Below are positions 26,006-35,280 of a DNA stretch of 64,000 nt, one piece after another. Made by a program: the position numbers and the translations under genes. The notes under the pieces were generated by a model. The model did no database searches. It was given only the letters and a program-made list of their open reading frames with translations, and had not been told where the DNA came from. Origin of the DNA: Rufibacter sp. XAAS-G3-1 (lineage in GTDB: Bacteria > Bacteroidota > Bacteroidia > Cytophagales > Hymenobacteraceae); NCBI RefSeq assembly GCF_013623775.1, contig NZ_JABFAM010000004.1, positions 1 to 64,000 of the forward strand. The letters are read 5' to 3'. Each line of letters opens with the position of its first letter. Within the stretch, counting starts at the first letter, position 1.

Positions 26006-26836
26006 GTGATCCAAGCCCAACAGAAAGCGCCCCGAGTTACTCTTACGCTATTTCTCCTGTGTACTACAGTTCTGTTTCTGGTGCCTTTTCAAGGAAACGG
26101 GCAGGATTTGCAGAAGCCTTTTACAGAGTGCGGAGTAGCAGGCAGCACCACCGTCTATGACTACTCAAAGGAAAGCTGGGTGTATTCTGAGGAAAATGAT
26201 ACGAACCGTGCCTCCCTTCCCGCCTCCACGTTCAAAATACTGAACAGCCTGATTCTGCTGGAAGAGAAAGCGGTGCGGGACGAAAACGAAGTTTTGCCAT
26301 GGGACGGCCAGCAACGAGGAATTCCCGCCTGGAACGCCGATACCGACATGAAAAGCGCCTTCACCAACTCCACGGTTTGGTTCTACGTGCGGCTGGCCGA
26401 GCGCATAGGCCAAGACGAATACCGAAGCTGGCTGAAACGCTGCGGCTACGGAAACGGCAAGCTAAAGAACGGTTTTGGGGCTGATTTCTGGAATTACGGC
26501 GATTTCGCCATTTCACCCAAAGACCAGATTGAGTTCCTGCGGAAGTTGTACGAAGAGAAACTGCCCTTCGCCAAGGAGAACATCCAGAAAGTGAAACAGA
26601 TGATGGCGGCCGAACAAACGCCAACCTACACCCTACGCGGCAAAACCGGCCTGACCAGTTACGGCGGAACCAGCAGCGGCTGGTGGATTGGCTACGTTGA
26701 AACCAAAGGAAACGTCTACTTCTTCGCCACCCGGCTGCACAAAGACCAGAACACCAAAAACGAGAATTTCGCGGCCTGCCGCAAAACCATCACCCACCAG
26801 ATTCTGCGGCAACTGGGCATTTTACCGGCCCTTTAA
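26006..26836 (+). CDS. Class D beta-lactamase (OXA-like)
   Basis: 276 residues with all class D landmarks: serine nucleophile in PASTFK (Ser74, Lys77), SxV motif Ser122-Thr-Val124, YGN at 148-150 followed by FGADFW with Trp162 (the residue that stabilises carboxylated lysine), and KTG at 213-215 in LRGKTGLTSYGG. The start codon is GTG at 26006, which gives a signal peptide ending near FQGNGQ; no ATG is better placed. The enzyme hydrolyses beta-lactams in the periplasm through an acyl-enzyme. No mobile element or integron site flanks it and its codon use matches the neighbours, so it looks like a resident chromosomal gene. It could also be a sensor domain, but the single short domain favours an enzyme. 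Confidence 0.92.
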   Translation: MIQAQQKAPRVTLTLFLLCTTVLFLVPFQGNGQDLQKPFTECGVAGSTTVYDYSKESWVYSEENDTNRASLPASTFKILNSLILLEEKAVRDENEVLPWDGQQRGIPAWNADTDMKSAFTNSTVWFYVRLAERIGQDEYRSWLKRCGYGNGKLKNGFGADFWNYGDFAISPKDQIEFLRKLYEEKLPFAKENIQKVKQMMAAEQTPTYTLRGKTGLTSYGGTSSGWWIGYVETKGNVYFFATRLHKDQNTKNENFAACRKTITHQILRQLGILPAL

Positions 26837-26846
26837 CTACAAACCC

Positions 26847-26882
26847 GTTTCAAGGTTCTTTTCACAAAAAAAGGCGCTAAAC
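26847..26882. repeat. PAL palindrome 19
   Basis: GTTTCAAGGTTCTTTTC / AAAAAAAGGCGCTAAAC, 10 nt after the beta-lactamase stop. Confidence 0.55.
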
Positions 26883-26912
26883 GCGGTTTCCGTGCTGGGC
26901 AAATCAAGGCAC

Positions 26913-26940
26913 AAAAAAGGCGCTTTCCAGCGCCTTTTTT
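26913..26940. terminator. Bidirectional terminator
   Basis: AAAAAAGGCGCT, TTCC loop, perfect complement ending TTTTTT; lies between the convergent beta-lactamase and PhnA-like genes. Confidence 0.9.
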
Positions 26941-26941
26941 G

Positions 26942-27151
26942 TTATACTTTCTTCAGGAAAGCGGTTTTCAAAACCATAACGGTTCTTTCCACACGGCCCT
27001 CAATCTCGGCTTCGTCATTGGTGAGCCTGATGTTCTTGACTACGGTTCCTCTTTTGATGGTGGTAGAAGAACCCTTCACCTTTAAATCTTTGATTACCGT
27101 AACAGAGTCGCCCTCGCTGAGCAGGTTTCCGTTGCTGTCTCTTACTTCCAT
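26942..27151 (-). CDS. PhnA-like (YjdM C-terminal domain) protein
   Basis: 69 residues, the short Bacteroidota form of the PhnA/YjdM family without the N-terminal zinc ribbon. The sequence VRDSNGNLLSEGDSVTVIKD, LKVKGSSTTIKRGTVVKNIRL and the VLKTAFLKK end are characteristic SH3-like barrel strands. Despite the historical label 'alkylphosphonate utilisation', no phosphonate genes are near and the role is unknown. Cytosolic, single gene, possibly expressed from its own promoter. Confidence 0.85.
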   Translation of the reverse strand: MEVRDSNGNLLSEGDSVTVIKDLKVKGSSTTIKRGTVVKNIRLTNDEAEIEGRVERTVMVLKTAFLKKV

Positions 27152-27303
27152 GATGGTCTTTTTGATGAAAAGCGGGCTTTGCTTCTGGTGCTGAGCCGCC
27201 GCGCAAAGCTACTCCAGTTTTAAGCGGTAAACAATCTGGGCCAACCAGAGTATGCCGAATCAATTCGTAAGTAACTCTCTCGCTTAACAAGTCAGGCACT
27301 TCC

Positions 27304-27339
27304 GTTTCAGGCCTGTTTTTCCAAAAGCAGCCCTGAAAC
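27304..27339. repeat. PAL palindrome 20
   Basis: GTTTCAGGCCTGTTTTTCC / AAAAGCAGCCCTGAAAC, 4 nt from the stop codon of the aldose epimerase gene. Confidence 0.7.
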
Positions 27340-27343
27340 CAGG

Positions 27344-28225
27344 TTAGCCGATGGTGATGGAATACGCTGCCTCAAACGTTTCACCGGGGCCCAGAGACTG
27401 CATTCCTTCTTTGTCGCGGAGTTCAATGGGTTCTCCGGCGCTGCCCGCCACCCCGTACCACGGCTCAATGCAGAGGAACGGTGCGCCCACGCGTTTTGTC
27501 CAGATGCCCAGGTACGGGAAGTTGGCGAACTGCACTTGTACGAAGTGTGGGTGTTGGTCGCTCTTGAGGGTCACGCGGTCTGAGCGGAAGCTTTTGAACA
27601 CGATGGCGTCTTTTTCATAGTGTTCGTAGCGCAGCGGCAGAATGGCCATGTTGTCCAGCACGGGTTCGGTTTGGCCGTTTTGCAGGCCGGTGCCGTCTTC
27701 CAGCAGGTAGCGCGACAAGGTCTCGGGTTGGGAGAACTCCAGGTAGTAGTCTTCAAATGCCCCGCCGGGCAGCATAGGCACGTTGAAGGCCGGGTGCGCG
27801 CCAATGGAGAACAACATCTCGCCTTCGCCCAAGTGCTGCACCTGCCAGGTCACCTCCAGCGTCTGGCCCCGCAACGTATAGACAAGGCGCAGCGCGAAAT
27901 CAAAAGGATAGTTTTTCTTGGTTTCCTCCGTGGCTTTCAGCTCAAACACCAGCCGGTTTTCCTGTTCTTCCACCAAGGCAAATTCCTTATCTCGGGCGAA
28001 GCCGTGCTGCGGCAGCGAATAGGTCTGCCCCTGGTGCAGGTACTGGTCTTGGGGCAAACGGCCCACAATAGGAAAAAGCACGGGCGCGTGGCGGTTCCAG
28101 AAGGTGCCATCGGCTTGCCAAATATACTCGCGGTTGCCTTCTTTTTTGAGGAAACTGCACAGCTCGGCACCGGTGCTTTTCACGCCCACGCGCACGTATT
28201 CATTCTCCAGGTAAGTTGCTTTCAT
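27344..28225 (-). CDS. Aldose 1-epimerase family protein
   Basis: 293 residues, galactose-mutarotase-like beta-sandwich. The N terminus (LENEYVRVGVKSTGAELCSF) and YIWQADGTFWNRHAPVLFPIVG, LPQHGFARDKEF (first conserved His), IGAHPAFNVP (second His region) and a C-terminal FLCIEPWYGVAG are characteristic of the YeaD/LacX-type branch. It interconverts alpha and beta anomers of aldoses or hexose 6-phosphates. Cytosolic. It lies 8 nt after the NadR-like gene on the same strand, so the two are very likely cotranscribed. Confidence 0.9.
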   Translation of the reverse strand: MKATYLENEYVRVGVKSTGAELCSFLKKEGNREYIWQADGTFWNRHAPVLFPIVGRLPQDQYLHQGQTYSLPQHGFARDKEFALVEEQENRLVFELKATEETKKNYPFDFALRLVYTLRGQTLEVTWQVQHLGEGEMLFSIGAHPAFNVPMLPGGAFEDYYLEFSQPETLSRYLLEDGTGLQNGQTEPVLDNMAILPLRYEHYEKDAIVFKSFRSDRVTLKSDQHPHFVQVQFANFPYLGIWTKRVGAPFLCIEPWYGVAGSAGEPIELRDKEGMQSLGPGETFEAAYSITIG

Positions 28226-28233
28226 AAAAGTTT

Positions 28234-28749
28234 TTAACGTTGACGCACTTGCTCCACGGCCTGCACCGCATTGCGGAATCTTGTTTGAGAGGAGCCGGAA
28301 ATCTCTACGAAGGGCGCGCCCATCTGTTCCAGTTCGCGTTTGTACCAGTCATAGAAAAAATGCCGCAAATGCGGATGCTCGCGCTGCGGGTCGGGCTGCC
28401 AGGGTAAGTCTACGTTCAGGAGCAGGTACAGGTCGCAGTCCTGTTTCTTGAGTTGCGACAGAATAAAATCTGAGCAGTGGCCGTACGCGTGCTCAGACCA
28501 GATTTTGAGCACCAGCAACTCGGTGTCCAGGAAAAGCAGCGGCGGGTTCTTGTCGGCCTCGGCTTGCCAGAGGTTCAGTTGGCCTTTGGCGATGGTCTCC
28601 AGGTCGGGCGCCTCGTACGGACGGCCCAGGTTTTCCAGAAAAGGGCGGGCGTATTCCGGCAGCCAGGGCGCGCCGTAGTGCTGGGCCAGCGCCGCCGCCA
28701 AGGTAGATTTTCCGGTACTCTCTGGGCCAGTAATCGCTATTTTTAGCAA
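28234..28749 (-). CDS. NadR-like AAA ATPase / ribosylnicotinamide kinase
   Basis: 171 residues. Walker A GPESTGKST at 8-16 opens a P-loop kinase domain; PEYARPFLENL, FLDTELLVLKIWSEHAYG and DLYLLLNVDLPWQPDPQREHP are characteristic of the NadR C-terminal (nicotinamide ribose kinase, Ttd14-like) domain. It would phosphorylate nicotinamide riboside to NMN. The N-terminal NMN adenylyltransferase domain of full NadR is absent, so another enzyme would finish NAD. The PnuC-type importer 2.3 kb away supports the role. It precedes the aldose epimerase gene by 8 nt. Confidence 0.85.
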   Translation of the reverse strand: MLKIAITGPESTGKSTLAAALAQHYGAPWLPEYARPFLENLGRPYEAPDLETIAKGQLNLWQAEADKNPPLLFLDTELLVLKIWSEHAYGHCSDFILSQLKKQDCDLYLLLNVDLPWQPDPQREHPHLRHFFYDWYKRELEQMGAPFVEISGSSQTRFRNAVQAVEQVRQR

Positions 28750-28770
28750 AAGATTGACGTTTAGGGCTAT

Positions 28771-28812
28771 CCTGTTTTAGAGCTGTTTTCTGAAAAACTG
28801 GCTTGAAACAGG
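28771..28812. repeat. PAL palindrome 21
   Basis: CCTGTTTTAGAGCTGTTTTC / GAAAAACTGGCTTGAAACAGG, between the NadR-like start and the DUF2490 stop codon. Confidence 0.7.
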
Positions 28813-28839
28813 CGGGTTGCCTAGGCAAGGTACTTAAAA

Positions 28840-29601
28840 TTACGGAGCCGGAATGGGAGCCGTTTTCTTCCGGAAGTCCAGGTTGTAGGTGAGGCCCACT
28901 TGCAGGGTGTGGTTGCTTTCAAACCAGATGCCGTTGCGCTGGGCCACGTGCTGGTGCAGGTAGCCCACCTCCAGCGTGGCGTCTCTGTGGAAGCGGTAGC
29001 CCACAGCGGCATAGGCGCGGTTCTGGTCAAAGATGTTGCTGGTCACATTGGGCCCAAAATTCACAAAAATCTCATCATACAGCCCCAGATAAAATTCCTT
29101 GTCTTCCAGGGTAGCGCCTTGCAGCGGAAGGGTGGTTCTGAACTGGTAACGGGCGCGGTTCAAATAGGTGTAGTCATCTGCCCCGGCGAATTTAACCCAG
29201 CGCTGCTCCAGCCGGAAACGGTGCTGCAAAATGAACCGGCCGTGGTTGTCCCTGAACTGCAGTTGCTGATACGTGCGCTGCTCCGGGAAGTCTTCACGGG
29301 CCGGGTTGTCGCCGTACGGATAGGTGTGCACGTAGGCGTAGCCCGCCGCCACGGAGGCCCGGTCTGAGAGGCTATAGACGGCTGCTACGCGCGGCATGAA
29401 CTGCTGCGGCTCAGTGATCACTTTGTAGCGCCTCAGTTGGAACTCAGTGTGCAGGCTCCATCTATCGGTTAACCGGTGCGTTCCGAAGTACATGTACCAG
29501 CCGTTGAAATTGGTGTCATGCCGCCGGGGGTTCTGGGCCAAGGCACGGTCTGGCAGAGACAAAGTGGCTACGAGGAGACAGAAAAAGAGAAATTTTTTCA
29601 T
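28840..29601 (-). CDS. DUF2490 domain-containing outer-membrane protein
   Basis: 253 residues with a signal peptide (MKKFLFFCLLVATLSLPDRALAQ); I use the ATG at 29601, since the frame's extension to 29664 lies in front of the signal. The mature sequence is a run of short amphipathic strands with aromatic girdles (NGWYMYFGTHRLTDRWSLHT, RFILQHRFRLEQRWVK, FYLGLYDEIFVNFG, ATLEVGYLHQHV) typical of a beta-barrel of the DUF2490 family, ending in a strand NYNLDFRKK. These barrels are of unknown function in Bacteroidota. Own promoter: TAATTTTG on the minus strand at 29647-29654. Confidence 0.85.
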   Translation of the reverse strand: MKKFLFFCLLVATLSLPDRALAQNPRRHDTNFNGWYMYFGTHRLTDRWSLHTEFQLRRYKVITEPQQFMPRVAAVYSLSDRASVAAGYAYVHTYPYGDNPAREDFPEQRTYQQLQFRDNHGRFILQHRFRLEQRWVKFAGADDYTYLNRARYQFRTTLPLQGATLEDKEFYLGLYDEIFVNFGPNVTSNIFDQNRAYAAVGYRFHRDATLEVGYLHQHVAQRNGIWFESNHTLQVGLTYNLDFRKKTAPIPAP

Positions 29602-29646
29602 AGGGTAAGCATTTGGGATTACCTGCTGCAGATGCGGCAGGTACGC

Positions 29647-29654
29647 CAAAATTA
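29647..29654 (-). promoter_or_regulatory. -7 box of the DUF2490 gene
   Basis: Minus-strand TAATTTTG, perfect TAnnTTTG, 46 nt before the ATG at 29601. Confidence 0.5.
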
Positions 29655-29676
29655 ACAAGCACAACTGAAACAGCCT

Positions 29677-29711
29677 GTTTTAAGCCTCTTTTTCTGAAAA
29701 TGGCCTAAAAC
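29677..29711. repeat. PAL palindrome 22
   Basis: GTTTTAAGCCTCTTTTTC / GAAAATGGCCTAAAAC, upstream of the DUF2490 promoter box. Confidence 0.65.
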
Positions 29712-29721
29712 CAGCGTAGCC

Positions 29722-29757
29722 GCCTATAAAATAAAACCCGCAGCCGAAGCCGCGGGT
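29722..29757 (-). terminator. Terminator after the PAP2 gene
   Basis: On the minus strand ACCCGCGGC, TTCG tetraloop, GCTGCGGGT (one mismatch), then TTTTATTTTA. Confidence 0.75.
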
Positions 29758-29783
29758 CAGGGGTAGGTTTATAAAAAGTTTTT

Positions 29784-29845
29784 CACTCGCTCGCGTCCCG
29801 CGCGCGAGTGTTCTGCTTTAATTTGTCATTACTTTTTCATAACAA
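29784..29845 (-). repeat. Repeat family C, copy 1
   Basis: Hairpin CACTCGCTCGCG/TCC/CGCGCGCGAGTG plus a ~35-bp T-rich flank (TTCTGCTTTAATTTGTCATT) that recurs at 61331-61395. It follows the PAP2 stop codon directly. Confidence 0.75.
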
Positions 29846-29857
29846 ACTTTGAGACTG

Positions 29858-30727
29858 TTATTCCAGGGTGCCTTGGTAGAAGTTGGTGTTTTTCTTCCGG
29901 TTACGGTAATCATCCAGGTTCATGGTCAAGGCAAAACCGGGAGCTCCGTAAATATAGGCGGGTGATAAATTGACAATAGATGGTTTGCGCCCCCAGCGGT
30001 TGCGGTGGGAGAGGTACGCCAAGTGGGATGACAGCATTCCTATCCCGGCGCCCACAAACACGTCTGACTGCCAGTGCTTGTTGTTGAGCATCCTGAACGC
30101 CCCCACGCTGGTGGCGATGGTGTACGCGCCAATGCCGTACCACGGGCTCTTGTGCTTCAGCTCTGAGTTGAGGATGGACGCCGCCAGAAAAGCCTGGGCC
30201 GTGTGGCCCGAAGGCATAGACTCTCGGTTTTCGCCGTTGGGCCGCTCCAGGTTGGAAACCTGTTTAATCCCAAACACCGTGATGGCAAAGATGGCTTCGG
30301 CTTTCAGAATAAGGATAGAGGTGTTCAGGAAGTCGTTGTTTGACTTCACGTTAAACAAGTTGGCCGCCGCCAGTTCTACATAGGGCATCACGAGCAACAC
30401 ATCATCAACCTTTGTATTGAAATTAGGGAAGTGCTTCCGGATGTCGCGCTGGGCGTCATAACTGCTGTACAGGCCATTGTCTTTGATGGTGGTTAGACCA
30501 TAGGCAATCAGGATAGAGGGAATGATGGTGGCTCTGAATGCCTTGGACTTGAAAAAAGGGGTTTTGATACCGGGAGGGGTAACCGGCCCCTGATATTTTT
30601 TCAGCGTATCCGTCACCACCGGATCCTGGTACTTTTTAAGGGTGTCTGCTTCCTGGGCCAGCAGTTCCTGGGTAGACAAGCCAAAGCAGAAAGTAAGCGC
30701 AAGCCAAATACGTACTATATTTTTCAT
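29858..30727 (-). CDS. PAP2 family phosphatase
   Basis: 289 residues with signal peptide (MKNIVRIWLALTFCFGLSTQELLAQ). The acid-phosphatase/PAP2 signature is complete: KQVSNLERPNG (KxxxxxxRP), MPSGHT and GAFRMLNNKHWQSDVFVG (SRxxxxxHxxxD type). Hydrophobic segments around the signature suggest several membrane-embedded helices. It would dephosphorylate a lipid phosphate such as undecaprenyl pyrophosphate, phosphatidate or lipid A 1-phosphate on the periplasmic side. A stretch after the signal contains a duplicated LKKYQDPV/LKKYQGPV motif. Confidence 0.88.
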   Translation of the reverse strand: MKNIVRIWLALTFCFGLSTQELLAQEADTLKKYQDPVVTDTLKKYQGPVTPPGIKTPFFKSKAFRATIIPSILIAYGLTTIKDNGLYSSYDAQRDIRKHFPNFNTKVDDVLLVMPYVELAAANLFNVKSNNDFLNTSILILKAEAIFAITVFGIKQVSNLERPNGENRESMPSGHTAQAFLAASILNSELKHKSPWYGIGAYTIATSVGAFRMLNNKHWQSDVFVGAGIGMLSSHLAYLSHRNRWGRKPSIVNLSPAYIYGAPGFALTMNLDDYRNRKKNTNFYQGTLE

Positions 30728-31020
30728 AATACAACGGTTGAGTGAGAAGGTAACTTCTGCTTAATCGTTATAAAAAATAAAAGGGTTACTTGCAGAGCCT
30801 CTTTTTTTTACCTCTGCCTGGTTTGCAGAGGGTATAATCAGCTTAAATAGCACTTAACCGAGCTAAACGCCTCCTTTTTCTAATGGCTTCCGCTTAGTAG
30901 TCCTTTCTCTAATTTACCCCGCCCCGCTTATTCCTTGAAAACAGCCTTGAAACCCAGTCTCAGAAGATCTGGCAAGAGCACCTTTAAAGAAATTAATGCT
31001 TACCAGGCCTTTTTGCGCGC
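30728..31020. other. Intergenic region before the PAP2 gene
   Basis: AT-rich promoter side of PAP2 (30728-30790), then a GC-poor hairpin candidate with GCAGAG arms near 30795-30832 and a PAL right half at 30935-30955. No gene. Confidence 0.5.
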
Positions 31021-31638
31021 CTACTGGGTAGACGGCACGGCTTGTTCACGCACCTGCAGGCTTTTCTTCCAGTCAACGTAGCCCCACCACGCCAGCGCAA
31101 GGTAGAGGAAGTAAAGAACCGCCGTGAGATAGAGTTCCTTGTAAATGTAAATGGGCACGTACACGGCGTCTACCGCCATCCAGATCAGCCAGTTCTCCAG
31201 TTTTTTCCGGCTCATGAGCCATTGCGCGCCTAAACTCACGGCGGTGGTGGCAGCATCCCAGTAAGCCAGATCGGCGTTGGTGTTATAGTGCAGGTAAGAA
31301 CCCAGCCCCAGCGTGAACAGCGGCACAAACAGCAGGAGCCACCCCCACTGGCTGGAGGTCATTTTAGTGACCGGCCGTTCTTCCCGTTTGTTTCCTTTAT
31401 ACAGCCACAGGTACCAGCCATAAAAGTTGAGTCCGGCAAACATGACCTGCAGGCCCATGTCGGCGTAGAGGCGGGCGTCATAGAAGATGACGATGTACAA
31501 CGTCACGCTGATGAGCGCGGTGGGAAACGTCCAGATGTTTTGCCTGGCCGCGAGCCACACACACAGGAGACCGGTCATGACGCCTACTACTTCGGTGACG
31601 GTAGCCAGATTCCATTGGCTGGGCGATAGAAAATCCAT
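31021..31638 (-). CDS. Nicotinamide riboside transporter PnuC-like
   Basis: 205 residues, started at 31638 (MDFLSPSQW), because the longer frame runs through a PAL. Six to seven hydrophobic segments with the family motifs WLAARQNIWTFPTALISVTLYIVIFYDARLYADMGLQ and GAQWLMSRKKLENWLIWMAVDAVYVPIYIYKEL; the aromatic WxxWxxxD-type pattern fits PnuC. It facilitates uptake of nicotinamide riboside across the inner membrane; the close relative PnuT carries thiamine, so specificity rests on context. The NadR-like kinase 2.3 kb away is the expected partner for trapping the imported riboside. Confidence 0.85.
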   Translation of the reverse strand: MDFLSPSQWNLATVTEVVGVMTGLLCVWLAARQNIWTFPTALISVTLYIVIFYDARLYADMGLQVMFAGLNFYGWYLWLYKGNKREERPVTKMTSSQWGWLLLFVPLFTLGLGSYLHYNTNADLAYWDAATTAVSLGAQWLMSRKKLENWLIWMAVDAVYVPIYIYKELYLTAVLYFLYLALAWWGYVDWKKSLQVREQAVPSTQ

Positions 31639-31660
31639 AGAGAAGAAATTGCCGCCTCCC

Positions 31661-31696
31661 GTTTTAGCCCTGTTTTCAGAAAACCTGCCCTTAAAC
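31661..31696. repeat. PAL palindrome 23
   Basis: GTTTTAGCCCTGTTTTC / GAAAACCTGCCCTTAAAC, in the divergent promoter gap between the PnuC-like and rhodanese genes; it shows that PnuC starts downstream of 31660. Confidence 0.7.
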
Positions 31697-31785
31697 AGAT
31701 GGGCGCATTGGTAGCAGGCACAAAAATAGAAGCTTCGCAGTGGGTTCAAGCCGAGGCTAGGTATTTAGGCCAAACTTTTTCACCG

Positions 31786-31793
31786 TATCTTTG
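31786..31793 (+). promoter_or_regulatory. -7 box of the rhodanese gene
   Basis: TATCTTTG, perfect match, only 4 nt before the ATG at 31798; a transcript starting ~7 nt further would be leaderless. Confidence 0.6.
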
Positions 31794-31797
31794 CCCC

Positions 31798-32118
31798 ATG
31801 CTGCCCGAGATCACTCCCCAACAACTGAAAGAACGCCTGGTATCCCAGGAACCCCTGCAACTTATTGACGTGCGCGAACCGCAGGAATGGGCCATCTGCA
31901 ACTTGGGCGGCCAACTGATCCCGCTGGGTGAACTCCCCAGACAAGCTGCTTCTTTAGACAAAGACACGCCCACCGTCCTCCTTTGCCACCACGGTTTCAG
32001 AAGCGCACAGGCCCTTTTATTTCTGCAGCAACGCCACGGCTTCACCAATCTGCTCAACCTGAAAGGCGGCGTGCACGCCTGGGCCCAGGAGGTAGACCCT
32101 ACGTTTCCGGTGTATTAA
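31798..32118 (+). CDS. Rhodanese-like domain protein
   Basis: 106 residues, a single rhodanese domain. DVREPQEWAICNLG (24-37) and the active-site loop CHHGFRS with Cys63 are present, the length and loop being those of single-domain GlpE/PspE-type thiosulfate sulfurtransferases. It transfers sulfane sulfur from thiosulfate or persulfides to an acceptor in the cytosol. The frame continues to 31699 but the -7 box at 31786 and the good family length support the ATG at 31798. Confidence 0.9.
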   Translation: MLPEITPQQLKERLVSQEPLQLIDVREPQEWAICNLGGQLIPLGELPRQAASLDKDTPTVLLCHHGFRSAQALLFLQQRHGFTNLLNLKGGVHAWAQEVDPTFPVY

Positions 32119-32376
32119 GGCTGGTTTGTCTGGGAGCTGTTTTTGCTCTGATTTCCCGTTTCGCCAATCAGGAGATTGGCCGTCTGTTGTTGTGCGCAGG
32201 GCGCTGTCGCTAACTCTACGCACAACAACAGACACTCGTAGGAGCTGCGCGCACTACGAGGTCTTTTAAGTAGGCGGTCTTGTGGTTGGCAGACATCTAG
32301 CAGCTATGTGCAGTTTTCCAGTGTACATGCGCCTTCGCCCCCGGAATTCTTGCTGAGGAAGTGTGTTCATAAGCTC

Positions 32377-32414
32377 CGTTTTCGGCCTGTTTTCCGGGAA
32401 ACGGCCCCGAAACG
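32377..32414. repeat. PAL palindrome 24
   Basis: CGTTTTCGGCCTGTTTTC / GGGAAACGGCCCCGAAACG; GTTTTCGGC/GCCCCGAAAC is a matched variant of the arm. Confidence 0.7.
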
Positions 32415-32507
32415 TACTTGAACCCACCCCTACCCCTCCGAGGAGGGGAATACTCCTTTGCGGCAGAATACAGGCAATGCAACTAATCACCGTTTCTACC
32501 ATCACCA

Positions 32508-34389
<1,882 letters not shown>

Positions 34390-34426
34390 TCACGTAAGAA
34401 ACCCGCTATTTTCTACTACCTTCCTG

Positions 34427-34464
34427 TTTTGCTCTGTTCAAGAAATTTCTTGGGCAGAGCAAAA
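34427..34464 (+). terminator. Probable guaB terminator hairpin
   Basis: TTTTGCTCTG pairs with CAGAGCAAAA, with an inner CAAGAAATTTCTTG palindrome; weak T-run. Confidence 0.5.
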
Positions 34465-34466
34465 TT

Positions 34467-34503
34467 CGTTTTATGGGTCTTTTTTCTAAAGTAGCTGCAA
34501 ACG
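34467..34503. repeat. PAL palindrome 26 (weak)
   Basis: CGTTTTATGGGTCTTTTTTC / TAAAGTAGCTGCAAACG, straight after the guaB hairpin. Confidence 0.5.
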
Positions 34504-34708
34504 AACCCCAGCTAAGGAGGAAGACGGAACTACTGACATTCCACCCGCAAAACTGCCAGTGGTTCCCGGCGAGTCTGGAGACTCGCTTCATATCCCATGG
34601 CACAAGACTGGAGTCTCGCGCCAGTAGGTTCTAAAGCCTGCTTCCGCAATACCGCTCGCTCCCAAGAACTCGTAGCGTCTTTAGACCTGCGAGCGTCTGC
34701 GCCGATGC

Positions 34709-34746
34709 CGTTTACAGCCCGTTTTCTGCAAAACAGCCCCGAAACG
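34709..34746. repeat. PAL palindrome 27 (inside family B)
   Basis: CGTTTACAGCCCGTTTTC / CAAAACAGCCCCGAAACG. Confidence 0.65.
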
Positions 34747-34853
34747 TTGAGAGGAAGGGAGGATGTCTGCCCCGCAGAAAAAACCAACCGCAGAAAGCAA
34801 TGCGTGCCCGAGACAAGGCGGTGCCTGGTCTTTACCGGAATCTAATGTATCCG

Positions 34854-34889
34854 GTTTCCGGCCTAGTTTCCGGAAAATAGCCTCAAAAC
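34854..34889. repeat. PAL palindrome 28 (inside family B)
   Basis: GTTTCCGGCCTAGTTTCC / GGAAAATAGCCTCAAAAC. Confidence 0.6.
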
Positions 34890-35280
34890 GCATCGGCGGG
34901 GTTCTCTCTCGTCTTCATGAAAGATCGTTACGCGGTTTGGTATAATTCAGATTCCCTCGGCGCAGATGCTGAGTAAACGGCTTTGCCACAACAGATTAGC
35001 CCCACATCAGCTTCTACCCGTGCCAATAGAGCGTTTTAAAGCCGTTTTGCTGTGAATCATTGTAAAAGATTTAGCGTTTACTATATAGGCCTCCCCTATT
35101 ACGGAGAGCGTAGTTTTAAATAACAGAAGCTATGCTGTACAAGCCAGGTGGCTTAGCCAGCCGCAGGGGGAGCTATCAGGGCCCGGTTTGAAGAACATAA
35201 CTTTTTTTTAATTACTTTTAAGAAAATATCGTATTCACCCTCATCTATCACCTAACCAACCACAGCAGGCAATCCCTCCA

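Larger units (their letters stand above)
34557..34905 (+). repeat. Repeat family B, copy 1
   Basis: About 350 bp that match 61905-62262 in order: GGCGAGTCTGGAGACTCGC palindrome, an AGACTGGAGTCTCGCGCCAG palindrome, an ACTCGTAGCG module, PAL 27, a GCAATGCGTGCCCGAGACAAG module and PAL 28. An inverted fragment is at 19071-19141. Confidence 0.8.
34390..35280. other. Intergenic region with a guaB terminator and repeat family B
   Basis: Contains the guaB hairpin (34427-34464), PAL 26, a full family B copy with PALs 27 and 28, and a degenerate PAL half at 35034-35060. The last 220 nt are AT-rich and presumably carry the promoter of the phosphatase operon. No gene. Confidence 0.65.
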
